Numbered from the stretch's first letter, positions 32,628 through 41,972 are shown. The stretch is DNA of 64,000 nt from Streptomyces sp. Q6 (GCF_036967205.1 NZ_CP146022.1:248001-312000), one strand, 5' to 3'. Program-made: numbers and translations. Notes: generated by a model from the letters alone, not told the origin.

Positions 32628-34216
32628 CGCTGCTCCTTGGATTCACCGGTGCGGTGCGTGTCGCGAACGTCCCGGTGCGCCGCGGAGACCGCGGCGGGGG
32701 TGAGACGGAAGTCGACCTCGAACGTGCGCCGCCACGGAAGCCGGACGCTCGCGGGGTCGACGGCCAGGCCGAACTCGGGCAGGGACGCGAGGTGTTCGCC
32801 GAGCTGCTCGGCGATCGCGTCGAGGACCGGATGTCCGTCGGGCACGTGGTCGTGACGGCCCAGGACGCTGTTCAGGCAGGCGCGGGCCGATGCGCGCACC
32901 CGCGTCATGTATCCCCAGTCCTCGGTGAACCGGTGCGCGAGGAGCGCCCGGTGCGCGGCTTCGTCGAACGTGCCGGCCCGGCGGGCCATGACCGCCGTCG
33001 TCCCATGGGCGAGCGCCGTCCCGACGGTGTTGCCCGCGGTGTTCCAGCCCGCGTAGGCGGTCAGCCGGTGGGCGGCACCCACGTCGACGAGTGCCTCGGC
33101 CAGAAGCGGGTCGGCGCCGTTGGGCTGCGCGCAGTCGGCGACGGCGACGGCGTGCCCGGTGTCGAGGAGCTCCACGGCCCGCTCGGCGACCGTGCGGGCG
33201 CGGGCGACGGCGTCCGGGGCGCGGTGCGCGGGTGGCGCCACGGCCCAGTCGCCCGCACCGTCCGGAGTGTGCACCAGCAGCCGTAGGTCGGCACCGGTGC
33301 TGTCCGTGACGCGGGCGCCGCAGGCGGCGATCTGCCCGTCGACGGTGACGCCCAGGGGCAGGTTCTCGTACGGTGCGACGCGGGCGAGGCCCTCGGGGTC
33401 GACGGCTTCCACGCGCACGGAGACCGGGCCGCCGCCGAGCAGCCGGCCCAGCGTGCGGGCGACGAGCGTGGTGGTGGCCTCGTCTGCGCCGGGGCGCACC
33501 GAGACCCGGCCGGCCATCTCCAACCGCTCGCTCCAGCGGCGCAGTTCGGTCAGTTCGGCGGTGGCCAGTCCCCACGGGGCGGTGTCGTCGGCGCCGATCA
33601 CGAGGGTGTCGAGGACGCCTTCCGCGGCGAGGCCGAGAGCGGCGAGGTTGAGCGTGTGGTTGCGCAGCCGGCGTCCGAGGAAGTCCGCGCGGACCGCGTC
33701 GGGCACGCCGGCGCGGGCGTCGGCCCGCTCGACCGGACACGTCTGGGCGCTTTCCTGTGCGCGGTGCAGGGCGGCGGAGAGCCGGTGCAGACCAGGGCCG
33801 TGCGGATCCCAGTAGTCCGGCTCCTCCATGGCGTCGGCGGAGTCCGGGGTGCGGGTGACCAGCGTGACGGCGTGCACGGGCACCCCGTGCGCGGCGATGC
33901 GGCGCACCGGGCTCCAGCGGTGCAGCGCGCGGGCGGCGTCGATCCCGTCGGTACGGGAGGCGATCAGCCCGCCGTGTCCGAGCGTCTCCAGACTGACCAC
34001 GGCGGCGTCGGCGTCGGACGAGGCCCGTTCCAGCCAGTCGCCGAGGCCGTCGGCGTCCCCGGCTGTGCGCAGCGCGGGCATCGAGGCCGGGGGCGGGGTC
34101 CGTACGTCGACCCCGGCGACGGCCGCGACCTGGACCGGCAGCGCGGCGCAGGCGGGCCGTTCGTCGAGGGGCAGCAGCGCGATCACCGGCGTGGAGCGCG
34201 TGGGTTTCCTGCTCAT
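32624..34216 (-). CDS. DUF4127 family protein
   Basis: The product is 530 residues. It has the DUF4127 pattern: an early IALLPLDERPACA, VVSLETLGHGGLIASR, NHTLNLAALGLAAEG, LVIGADDTAPWG, YENLPLG, GADPLLAEAL and a late AYAGWNTAGNTVGTALAHG. The function of this family is not established. Its repeated occurrence beside sugar genes and a fold recalling radical-free deacetylase- or racemase-like domains are not enough for a call. ATG 34216 has GAGGAACC upstream; 121 bp separate it from the kinase gene. Confidence 0.88.
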   Translation of the reverse strand: MSRKPTRSTPVIALLPLDERPACAALPVQVAAVAGVDVRTPPPASMPALRTAGDADGLGDWLERASSDADAAVVSLETLGHGGLIASRTDGIDAARALHRWSPVRRIAAHGVPVHAVTLVTRTPDSADAMEEPDYWDPHGPGLHRLSAALHRAQESAQTCPVERADARAGVPDAVRADFLGRRLRNHTLNLAALGLAAEGVLDTLVIGADDTAPWGLATAELTELRRWSERLEMAGRVSVRPGADEATTTLVARTLGRLLGGGPVSVRVEAVDPEGLARVAPYENLPLGVTVDGQIAACGARVTDSTGADLRLLVHTPDGAGDWAVAPPAHRAPDAVARARTVAERAVELLDTGHAVAVADCAQPNGADPLLAEALVDVGAAHRLTAYAGWNTAGNTVGTALAHGTTAVMARRAGTFDEAAHRALLAHRFTEDWGYMTRVRASARACLNSVLGRHDHVPDGHPVLDAIAEQLGEHLASLPEFGLAVDPASVRLPWRRTFEVDFRLTPAAVSAAHRDVRDTHRTGESKEQR

Positions 34217-34337
34217 GTACGAGGTTCCTCTGAGGGGGTTCGGGCGATGCCGGCGGCTCGGGCCGGTGGCGTCGGACAAGGGGGTGCCACGGAGTACGCG
34301 ACCGAGGGCCTCACGCAGGGCGGTTGTCCGGCCCCGG

Positions 34338-35310
34338 CTACGCGTGAGCAGGCGTGACGTCTCCGGGAACGGGGGGCGGAACAGGCCGCCGCAGGGCGTG
34401 GACCGCGACGCCGAGTGCGACCGCGTCGGCGCCGAGCACCGCGGGGCGAACCGGGACCTCACGCAGCAGCGGCAGGGTGTGCGCTGACAGTTCCGCGCGC
34501 AGCGCATCCAGATACCAGGGTCCGGAGTCCAGGACACCGCCGGCGACGACCACGACGTCGGGGTCGAGGGCGGAGACGACTCCGGCCAGTGCCTCGCCGA
34601 GGGCGGCGCCTCCTCGGCGAGCAGGGCGCGCGCCCGCCCGTCGCCGGTGTGCGCGGCGGCGGCGACGGCCCGCAGATCGCGGGCCGGGAACCGTGCGGCC
34701 AGCGCGGGTCCCGACGCCGCGGCCTCGACGTGTCCCTGTGCCCCGCAGGGCAGGTCAGTCCCCTGGCTGCGGCCACGGGGATGTGCCCGATGCTTCCGGC
34801 GGCGCCGCGACGTCCGACGAGGACGTGCCCGCCCACGGCGACGGCGCCGCCGATGCCGGTGCCGGCCATGACCCCGACCGCGTGGCGCGCGTCCCGTGCC
34901 GCTCCGGCGGCCGACTCGCCGACCAGGAAGGCCTGGACGTCGCCCAGGACGCGGACGGGTCGCCGCAGGCGCTGCTCCGCGAGGTCGGCGACGGGGGTGC
35001 CGCTCCAGCCGGGCAGCGCGTCGGTGGCGGACGCGATGTGCCGGCCGTCGGGGGCGACCACTCCGGCGGTGCCGATCCCCACGTGCTCGACCGTCAGGGC
35101 GCGTTCGCGGGCCGCCTCCATCATCCGCTCGGCCAGGGCGAGGGCGTTGTCGAGGACGGCGTCGGCGCCGTCGCCGGCCGGTGTGGGGGCGGTGGCCCGG
35201 GCGAGCGGCCGGTACGACGCGTCGAAGAGCACGGCCGCCGACTTCGTGCCGCCTATGTCCACCCCGAGAAGCGCCGGGCCCTCCTGTTGCGTGGAAGGGA
35301 CGGTGGTCAC
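34338..35310 (-). pseudogene. ROK-family sugar kinase with two frameshifts (possible NanK)
   Basis: From GTG 35310 the ROK N-terminus is intact: GVDIGGTKSAAVLFD (phosphate loop), IGTAGVV, AGTGIGGAVAVGG (catalytic Asp region nearby) and GSIGHIPVAAARGLTCP. Restoring one base near 34747 recovers the zinc motif region (CGAQGHVEAAASG). A second base near 34610 recovers LGEALAGVVSALDPDVVVVA and the C-terminus ending TPAHA at 34338. Both are single-base deletions in an otherwise unworn gene, so assembly error is as likely as inactivation. With NanE beside it, an N-acetylmannosamine kinase role is likely. Confidence 0.8.
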
Positions 35311-36083
35311 GGTCGTGGCTCCCTGGTGATGGTCAGTCGGTAGTCGTAGCGGTCGGCGCGGTAGAGGCTGACGGCGCGCTCGACGGCGCGGCCGCGTACG
35401 TCGCGGGTCACGCGCTCCACCTGGAGCGCCGGGAACTGCGGTGGAACGCCGAGCAGTTCGGCCTGCCGGGGGTCGACGACGGTCGCCCGGATGGTCTGGT
35501 CGGCCTGCTCGGGCGCGGCCCCCGACCGGTCGAGCCAGTCGTACAGCGAATGGAGTTCGCCGCTGTCGGCGAGGCCGGGGACGACCTCCTCGGGCAGCCA
35601 GGCGTTCTCCAGGCACATGGGCTCGTCGTCGGCCAGGCGGAGCCGTTCCACGTGGACGACGGGGGTGCCGGGCGCGACGAACAGGTCACGTGCGCAGGCG
35701 AGGTCGGCCGGGGTCCGCTCCAGCAGCAGGAGCCGGCTGCCGGGGACCATGCGGCGCCCGCGGATGTCCTCGGAGAAGGAGGTCAGGCGCAGGGATTTGC
35801 TGATGGTGGAGGGGTCGGCGACGAACGTGCCGGCTCCCTGGACGCGGTAGACGCGCCCTTCCTGGACCAGGCGTTCCATGGCCCGGCGCACGGTCATGCG
35901 GCTGACGCTGTGCCGTTGCATCAGTTCGCGCTCGCTGGGCAGCGGGCTGTGGGGGTCGAGCCCCTCGTCGATCAGCGCGAGCAGGTCGGCGTAGAGCGTC
36001 TCGTGCTTGCGCTCCTGCGCCCCTGGCGTGTCGTCCTTGGCGTCCGGACGCGCGCCCGCGCCGTCTTCCTGAGTCGTCGTCAT
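35307..36083 (-). CDS. GntR/HutC-family regulator with UTRA domain
   Basis: The product is 258 residues. The N-terminal winged helix (LPSERELMQRHSVSRMTVRR, about residues 48-67, then YRVQGAGTFVAD) is followed by a UTRA effector domain (SEDIRGRRMVPGSRLLLLER ... VERVTRDVRGRAVERA). HutC/DasR-type proteins respond to phosphorylated sugars or amino sugars. It overlaps both neighbouring genes by 4 bp and so is an in-operon regulator. The palindrome at 39342-39359 upstream of the operon is its probable site. Confidence 0.93.
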   Translation of the reverse strand: MTTTQEDGAGARPDAKDDTPGAQERKHETLYADLLALIDEGLDPHSPLPSERELMQRHSVSRMTVRRAMERLVQEGRVYRVQGAGTFVADPSTISKSLRLTSFSEDIRGRRMVPGSRLLLLERTPADLACARDLFVAPGTPVVHVERLRLADDEPMCLENAWLPEEVVPGLADSGELHSLYDWLDRSGAAPEQADQTIRATVVDPRQAELLGVPPQFPALQVERVTRDVRGRAVERAVSLYRADRYDYRLTITREPRP

Positions 36084-36994
36084 CCCTTGACCGCCCCTTC
36101 GCCTACGCCCCGGAAGAAGAACCGTTGCAGGCAGAAGAAGAGAACCAGCAACGGCACCACGGCAATCATGGTGCCAGCCGCGATGACGCGCTGATCATTG
36201 GTGAACGTGCCCGACAGGTACTGGATCCCGACGGTCAGTGTGCAGTGGGCGGGATCGGAGAGCACGATCAGTGGCCACAGGAAGTCGTCCCAGGAGAAGA
36301 CGAAACTGAAGATGGCGACGACGGACACCGTGCCGCGCACGGAGGGCAGGGCGATCCGGACGAAGCGCTGCCACTCGCCCGCGCCGTCGAGGACAGCGGC
36401 CTCCTCCACCTCGCGCGGCAGGCTGCGGAACGCGTTGCGGAAGAGCAGGACGGACAGACCGGTCACGGCGGTGGGCAGCGCGACACCGAGCAGGGTGTTG
36501 TTGAGGTGCAGGGAGCGCATCATCAGGAATTCCGAGACCATGATGGACTCGAAGGGGATGATCATGGTGGCGAGGAAGATGCCGACGGCGAGGGCGCGCC
36601 CGCGGAACTTCATGCGCGCCAGCGCGTAGCCCGCGAGTGAGCCGAGCAGGCAGTTGGACAGGGCGCTGCCGGTGGCGACGAGCAGGGAGTTGAGCCCGTA
36701 CCTGAAGACGGGGATCGTGTCGACGACGTCGGCGTAGTGGCTCAACGTGGGGTGGCGGGGCAGCAGTTGCGGCGGGTAGCCGAAGACCCTCTCGCCCGTT
36801 CCCTTGAGGGAGGTGGACAGCTGCCACAGGAAGGGGCCGACCGTGACGAGCAGGACGGCGACGAGCAGGACGTAGCGCACGACGAGAGCGGCAAGGGCGC
36901 GCCGCGAACGGCGGGGGCGGGCCGGAACCGGCCGCGGTGCGGTCGGCGCGCCGGTTTCGGCGGGGCGCGCGGGTGCGGCGGTGGTGGCGTTCAT
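36080..36994 (-). CDS. Sugar ABC transporter permease (MalG type)
   Basis: The product is 304 residues with six predicted membrane helices after an Ala/Pro/Arg-rich cytoplasmic N-terminus. The EAA loop is EVEEAAVLDGAGEWQRFVRI, followed by ALP. The N-terminal helix and the GYALARMKFRGR segment are typical of MalG/CUT1 permeases. It is coupled by ATGA overlaps to the permease and regulator genes on either side. No ATPase gene is present, so a shared ATPase such as MsiK probably drives transport. Confidence 0.93.
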   Translation of the reverse strand: MNATTAAPARPAETGAPTAPRPVPARPRRSRRALAALVVRYVLLVAVLLVTVGPFLWQLSTSLKGTGERVFGYPPQLLPRHPTLSHYADVVDTIPVFRYGLNSLLVATGSALSNCLLGSLAGYALARMKFRGRALAVGIFLATMIIPFESIMVSEFLMMRSLHLNNTLLGVALPTAVTGLSVLLFRNAFRSLPREVEEAAVLDGAGEWQRFVRIALPSVRGTVSVVAIFSFVFSWDDFLWPLIVLSDPAHCTLTVGIQYLSGTFTNDQRVIAAGTMIAVVPLLVLFFCLQRFFFRGVGEGAVKG

Positions 36995-37869
36995 GCCTGC
37001 TCCTCCCGGGAGTTGAGCCGTGTGACCAGGACCGACAGGCCGAGCGTGGCGACGAACAGGGCGAGGCTCATCGCCGACGCGTAGCCCGCCTCGCCGCCGA
37101 GGCCCAGGCCGGTCTCGCGGATCGTGTAGACGAGGGTGCGGGCCTCTCCGCCGGGCCCGGCGCTGCCGCCGCTGAGGGTGTAGACCTCGGCGAACACCTT
37201 GGCGCAGGCGATGGCGGCGAGTGTGGCGACGAGAATCATGGTGGGCCGCAGCAGAGGAACGGTGACGTGCCAGAACCTGCGAACGGCGCCGGCGCCGTCG
37301 ACCTCGGCCGCTTCCAGCAAGGACCTCGGCACATTGGCCAGGGCGGCGAGGTAGATGACCATGTAGTAGCCCAGTCCCTTCCACACGGTCATGGCCATCG
37401 CGCCGGCCAGCAGCCAATGCGCGTCGGTGAGGAAGGGGATCGGCTCCGTGACGACGTGCAGTCCCCGGAGCAGGGAGTTGACCATGCCGTCGCTGGACAG
37501 CAGCCAGGACCAGATGAGTCCGGCGACGACCATGGAGGCGACCACGGGCGAGTAGTAGACGGCGCGGAAGAAGCCGATGCCGGCGATGCGCCGCTGCACG
37601 AGCAGCGCGACGAGCAGCGGCAGGGTGACCACGAGCGGGACGACGATGACGAGATAGAGCGCGGTGTTGCGCAGCGACAGCCAGAACTGGTCGTCGTGCG
37701 CCAGCCTTCGGAAGTTGTCGAGGCCGGTGAAGTGGCCGCCACCGAGTGTGCTCGCGTCGGTGAGGGAGAGCACGGCGGTGTTGCCGAACGGGACGATGAA
37801 GAAGGTGATCGCGACGGCGAGCGCCGGGGCCAGGAACAGCCAGGGGACGTACCAGCGTCGGCCGGTCAC
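36991..37869 (-). CDS. Sugar ABC transporter permease (MalF type)
   Basis: The product is 292 residues with six predicted helices, beginning RRWYVPWLFLAPALAVAITF. The EAA loop is LLEAAEVDGAGAVRRFWHVT followed by VPLLRP, as in CUT1 carbohydrate importers. GTG 37869 has GAGGAACCT upstream. It lies 86 bp downstream of the binding-protein gene and overlaps the next permease by 4 bp. Confidence 0.93.
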   Translation of the reverse strand: MTGRRWYVPWLFLAPALAVAITFFIVPFGNTAVLSLTDASTLGGGHFTGLDNFRRLAHDDQFWLSLRNTALYLVIVVPLVVTLPLLVALLVQRRIAGIGFFRAVYYSPVVASMVVAGLIWSWLLSSDGMVNSLLRGLHVVTEPIPFLTDAHWLLAGAMAMTVWKGLGYYMVIYLAALANVPRSLLEAAEVDGAGAVRRFWHVTVPLLRPTMILVATLAAIACAKVFAEVYTLSGGSAGPGGEARTLVYTIRETGLGLGGEAGYASAMSLALFVATLGLSVLVTRLNSREEQA

Positions 37870-37955
37870 AGGTTCCTCCTCGGGTGTGGTGCGAAGGGGT
37901 GGCCGGCGCGCGGGGGTGTCGCGCCGGCCACCGGGAGGCGACGGTGCGTCGCCGG

Positions 37956-39269
37956 TCAGTGGGCGGTGACGGCGTCGGCGGCCGCGACCGCCTCGTCGAG
38001 TGCCTTCTTGGGGCCGAGCTTGCCCTGGAGGGCGAGTTGAATCTTGGCGAGGACGGCCTGCTTGACGCGGTCGTCGTACTGGACCGGGACCAGGCTCTGC
38101 GCCTTGGCGATCTGTTCCGCGGAGATCCTGCGGGCCTGGGCGTCGACGGATCCGTCACCCTCGGCGGTGAAGTAGGGGTTCTCGAGGGCCTTGCTGACGC
38201 TGGGCAGAACGGTGACGATCTTGCTGAAGGCGAGCTGGTTCTTGCTGTTGGCCATGTAGCTCGCGAAGGCGAGGGCGGCGCGCTGGTTCTTGCTCGCCTT
38301 GGGGACCAGCAGGCCCATCACCGACATGTTGGTGATGCCCTCGGGGCCGGTGATCTGCGGGCCGACCCCGGTCGCCTCGGCGATCTTGGGCGCGTTCTGC
38401 TTGATGATCGTCAGGAAGTTGGGGCCGGAGGGGAACAGGCCGATGTTGCCCGCCTGGTAGGCCTCTGTCTCCTTGCTGTGGTCCTGTGTCAGCGAGTCCT
38501 TGGGGTAGACACCGCCCTTGTATGCCTTGACGAGCTTCGCCAAGTAGGCGGCCGCTTCCGGCGTGTTGAAGGTCCACTTCTTGCCGTCGGCGTCAAGGAG
38601 CGGCACGCCCTGCTTCGCCAGGTCGGTGATGAAGCGGTTCTCCAGGGCGGGGTGGATGCCGTAGAAGGAGCCCTTGCCCGCCTCGGAGAGCGCCTTCCCG
38701 TCGGCGAGCAGGTCGTCGAAGGTGGTCGGCGGCTTGGCCGTGTCCAGCCCGGCCTTCTTGAACAGGCCCTTGTTGTACATGGTGACCTCGGAGGTGAGGT
38801 ACCAGGGAATGCCGTACGAGCCGGGGCGGCCCGGGACGGTGAACGCCTTCCAGGCTCCGGGGACGTAGTCGCCCTTGATCTTCGCGGCCGCGCTGTCCAT
38901 GTCGACGAACAGGCCCTTGTTCTCCAGGGGTTGGGCGAACTGCGGGTTGAGGTTGACGACGTCCGGCAGGGTGCCCGCGCCCGCGTCCGCGGTCAGCTTC
39001 TCCTGCGCTCCCTGGAAGGGGATGTCGATCCATTTGACCTTGACGCCCGGGTTCTTCTTCTCGAAGTCGCCGATGACGCCCTCGACGTACTTCGTGAAGG
39101 TCGGCTTCAACTGAAGGGTCTCGAAGGTCACGGTGCCCTTGAGGGGCCCCTTGCCGGAGGCGGACGAGCCGCCGGTCTCATCGGACGAGCCACCGAGGCC
39201 GCAGGCGGTGGTGAGCGAACCGACGACAGCGACGGCCGCGACGAGGCGAAGACCTCTGAAGGAGGGCAT
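37956..39269 (-). CDS. Sugar ABC transporter substrate-binding lipoprotein
   Basis: The product is 437 residues. The signal peptide ends in a lipobox with Cys at about residue 23 (GSLTTAC), so the mature protein is membrane-anchored outside. The rest is a CUT1-type binding protein (GVIGDFEKKNPGVKVKWIDI, TLPDVVNLNPQFAQPL, WYLTSEVTMYNKGLFKKAGL). It is the first gene of the operon. AGGAG precedes ATG 39269, and a HutC/DasR-like palindrome lies 73-90 bp upstream. Confidence 0.93.
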   Translation of the reverse strand: MPSFRGLRLVAAVAVVGSLTTACGLGGSSDETGGSSASGKGPLKGTVTFETLQLKPTFTKYVEGVIGDFEKKNPGVKVKWIDIPFQGAQEKLTADAGAGTLPDVVNLNPQFAQPLENKGLFVDMDSAAAKIKGDYVPGAWKAFTVPGRPGSYGIPWYLTSEVTMYNKGLFKKAGLDTAKPPTTFDDLLADGKALSEAGKGSFYGIHPALENRFITDLAKQGVPLLDADGKKWTFNTPEAAAYLAKLVKAYKGGVYPKDSLTQDHSKETEAYQAGNIGLFPSGPNFLTIIKQNAPKIAEATGVGPQITGPEGITNMSVMGLLVPKASKNQRAALAFASYMANSKNQLAFSKIVTVLPSVSKALENPYFTAEGDGSVDAQARRISAEQIAKAQSLVPVQYDDRVKQAVLAKIQLALQGKLGPKKALDEAVAAADAVTAH

Positions 39270-39341
39270 GGGGCTCCTAGGGAGAGTCTGGGCGGGTTCA
39301 ACGCCCAGGGAGATCCAGGGTTGTGCAGCACTAGAGAGAGA

Positions 39342-39359
39342 AAGTGGTCCGTACCACTT
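39342..39359. promoter_or_regulatory. HutC/DasR-like operator upstream of the glycan operon
   Basis: AAGTGGTCCGTACCACTT has 7-bp perfect arms (AAGTGGT and ACCACTT) around a 4-bp centre. The established DasR consensus is close to AGTGGTCTAGACCACT and differs only in the central four bases. It lies between the operon start (39269) and the divergent gene at 39538. Confidence 0.7.
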
Positions 39360-39537
39360 GCCGAGTTGAGTGTGCTGACGGACTGTCCGTTCGTCAACCC
39401 CTCAACCTCCTGTTCTCCTCTGCCGCCGCCGGCCATCCCATGTCGCCGACAGCGGGAATCCGCGCCGTACCTCTTGTGGCAAGCGCCTCCGCATGCGTTG
39501 ATACCGCCTGTCACCTCTACGGAAGGACCCCTCCCCC

Positions 39538-40848
39538 ATGGCGACTTCGCCCGCCCGCCGCACGCTCCTCAAGGCGCTTCCCCTCGCAGCGGCCGGAGTG
39601 GCGGTCGGCACGTCAACCGCTTCCGCAGCCACCCACCTGCCTGAAATACGTACGGACCAGTCACTTCAGAGAGTTCCGGTGGCTCGGACCACTGCCCGAT
39701 TCGCGGAGGACGCCTGGACGCTCGGCACCCCGACGGCTCCGGGCCCGATCGTCGTGCGCGAGCTGCTGCACCCGCTGCCGGGCGCGTACACGGGTCCGGA
39801 GATCGTGGTCTCCAACAACCCGGAGACCATCACGGGCCCCGGCTGGCTCACCCAGCACGCCCGCACCACGACCACCCGGGGCGGCAGCGACCACGCCCTG
39901 TCCGGCACTTTTCCGCTGTACCTGTACCACCAGAACAGCACGGGCCAGAACGCGTACCTGCACGTGCTGATCGCCAATTCCGGGACAGCCGTCGCCCGGG
40001 TCGGCGCACGCGGAGCGATCTGGACCAACAAGGACAAGCCGCTGGTCCAGGACCCGGCGAGCCGAGCCGGCACCGGCCCCTGCTACGCCACCTCGCACGA
40101 CTGGCTCAGCGGCGACACACGCCAGTGGCTCGCCCCCGGGGACCTTGCTCCGGGCGCCTTCGTCGAGGCGGCATGCGTGCCCATGAACGGCAGCATCATG
40201 GACGGGCTGTTCGAGGTCACCGCGAGCTCGGGGGTGCACACGTACACCGTGGTCACCCTGGACGGCAGCACCGACACGGCGATCCGTTACGCCCTGGACG
40301 ACGCGGCCGGCGCGCCCGGCAACACCAAGCCGCAGACGCCGACCACCTACGGCCGCATGTCCGGCGTCTACGCGTCCTCCTACTGGAACGCCGGCACCTC
40401 GCTGGTCGACGTCCCCGCCCCGGGCGCCCACCTGGGGCTCGCCGTGAACGTGACGGGACGACAGGTCGCATCCCTCGACCAGACGGCTCCGGCCACCGCG
40501 GCCCTGGCCGACTCCTCCCAGCGCAGCTGGGGCAACTACGGCTCGTGGTACGACATCGGGCTGAAGCTGCGCAACCGGAGCACCCTGCCGCGCACCGTGC
40601 GGCTCACCTTCGGGTCCAACATCACCGGCCCCGTGGACGTACCCGGAAACACCTGGAACGGCGCCCTGGGCCTGTCCGTCGACGACGCGCCGGAGACCAT
40701 CAGGACCGTCTACGTCCGGCCCACGGTGCCGCGCGACACCCTCGCCACGCTGACGGTCGAGCCGCAGACCCTGCGCCGGGTCCGGCTGCGCTTCCTCGTG
40801 CCGGGGCTGATCAGCGCCGGTTCCCAACTCCTGCTGGAGAGCATCTAG
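39538..40848 (+). CDS. Secreted protein of unknown function (Tat-type signal)
   Basis: The product is 436 residues. The N-terminus SPARRTLLKALPLAAAGVAV followed by a small-residue cleavage region (ASAATH) looks like a Tat or Sec signal. The mature part is rich in beta-strand patterns, Thr, Gly and Pro (TWTL, GPEIVVSNNPETITGPGWL, YDIGLKLRNRSTLPRTVRL) and has few charged catalytic motifs, suggesting beta-sandwich domains. I do not recognise a family. It is convergent with the cyanophycinase-like gene at 40908-41972, whose terminator it shares, so a link to that extracellular peptidase is possible but unproven. Confidence 0.65.
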   Translation: MATSPARRTLLKALPLAAAGVAVGTSTASAATHLPEIRTDQSLQRVPVARTTARFAEDAWTLGTPTAPGPIVVRELLHPLPGAYTGPEIVVSNNPETITGPGWLTQHARTTTTRGGSDHALSGTFPLYLYHQNSTGQNAYLHVLIANSGTAVARVGARGAIWTNKDKPLVQDPASRAGTGPCYATSHDWLSGDTRQWLAPGDLAPGAFVEAACVPMNGSIMDGLFEVTASSGVHTYTVVTLDGSTDTAIRYALDDAAGAPGNTKPQTPTTYGRMSGVYASSYWNAGTSLVDVPAPGAHLGLAVNVTGRQVASLDQTAPATAALADSSQRSWGNYGSWYDIGLKLRNRSTLPRTVRLTFGSNITGPVDVPGNTWNGALGLSVDDAPETIRTVYVRPTVPRDTLATLTVEPQTLRRVRLRFLVPGLISAGSQLLLESI

Positions 40849-40857
40849 AACGGGCCT

Positions 40858-40903
40858 GCGCCCGGGGTGACGCGGCGGCGGGCCGGCGTGCCACCCCGGG
40901 CGC
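40858..40903. terminator. Bidirectional hairpin
   Basis: GCGCCCGGGGTG (40858-40869) and CACCCCGGGCGC (40892-40903) are perfect 12-bp arms with a 22-nt loop, between convergent stops at 40848 and 40908. Confidence 0.8.
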
Positions 40904-40907
40904 GGGT

Positions 40908-41972
40908 TCACGCGCAGGGCGCGGCCGGGGTTCCGTCGTAGAGCCCCGTGTCCGCCCGCCCGGCGACGACGCTGCGCAGGTAGTAGCCGCAGTCCGGCCG
41001 CTGCGCGAAGTCGAACGTCGCCCCCGGCCTCAGATGCCAGATCTTGAACCTCTGATAGGTCAACGGCTGCCCGGCGACCGCCTTCTCGGGCCGGTGGTCG
41101 GCCAGAACGACATAGGCGTCGGCCCCGAAGAGGGTGCCCCTTCCCTGCGCGTCGACGTACAGGGAACCGCCTCCTTCGTCGATCCCGACGCCCCAGGCCC
41201 GACCCTGCGTGGTCAGGCCGTCCTGCACCGCGCGGGCGGTGAACGCCATCAGGCGTCCCATCCGGTCGCGGGCCACGAAGTGGGAGTCGTTGACCGTGTC
41301 GCCGTAGTGGGGCCAGGAGAACATTCCGGTGGTGAGGGTGACGTACGAGTCGTAGGGATCGGCCAGCGCCTCCCCGCTGGTGACGCTGCCCACGCAGGCG
41401 TCGTACACGACGGAGCTGTTGATGTGCGTGCCGGCGCTGCCACCGCCGACACCTCCTCCTTTGGCGACGACGGACTGGACGGACGCCTGGAGCCCGGTGC
41501 CCTTCCACGCGGTGTAGCGGCACTGGTCGCCACCCGCGAAGTACACGAACTCGGCATTGCGGATGTCCTGGTTCACCTGCGGGTCATTGCCGTCCGACGC
41601 TCTGGTGAGGGTCCAGGTCGTACAGGAGTTGACGCCTCCCACCCCCATGACCACATCGCATTCGGGAGTGGCGCTGCCCGAGCTGGGGGCCGATCCGGCG
41701 AGGACGACGACATCGATGCTGCCGCTGCCGCCGCGGATGGCGTCGACCGCCCGCCGCATCGACGCGGGGACGACCGCGCCGTCGCCGTTCATGGTGTAGG
41801 CCGGACCGCCCCACGAGGCACGGCCGACGTCGGCCGAACTGCCCAGGCGTACACGCGAGGCCCGCGCGTCGGCGGGCGTCGCGAGGAGTCCGGCGCAGGT
41901 CAGAGCAAGAGTGACGGTGATCAGGGCCCGACGCGCCAGACGGCCGCGGGGGGTGACGGACAGAGGTCGCAC
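40908..41972 (-). CDS. Secreted cyanophycinase-like peptidase (S51 family)
   Basis: The product is 354 residues with a signal peptide (RGRLARRALITVTLALTCAG, cleavage after ADARA). The S51 fold is marked by VYFAGGDQCRYTAWKGT and by the nucleophile elbow GGGSAGTHIN (Ser). Cyanophycinases cut the Asp-backbone polymer with Arg side chains into beta-Asp-Arg. Mature length is about 315 residues. The start GTG 41972 has AAGGAG upstream; the longer frame is not credible. It is divergent from the amino-acid transporter operon, with a perfect palindrome between them. Confidence 0.82.
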   Translation of the reverse strand: MRPLSVTPRGRLARRALITVTLALTCAGLLATPADARASRVRLGSSADVGRASWGGPAYTMNGDGAVVPASMRRAVDAIRGGSGSIDVVVLAGSAPSSGSATPECDVVMGVGGVNSCTTWTLTRASDGNDPQVNQDIRNAEFVYFAGGDQCRYTAWKGTGLQASVQSVVAKGGGVGGGSAGTHINSSVVYDACVGSVTSGEALADPYDSYVTLTTGMFSWPHYGDTVNDSHFVARDRMGRLMAFTARAVQDGLTTQGRAWGVGIDEGGGSLYVDAQGRGTLFGADAYVVLADHRPEKAVAGQPLTYQRFKIWHLRPGATFDFAQRPDCGYYLRSVVAGRADTGLYDGTPAAPCA

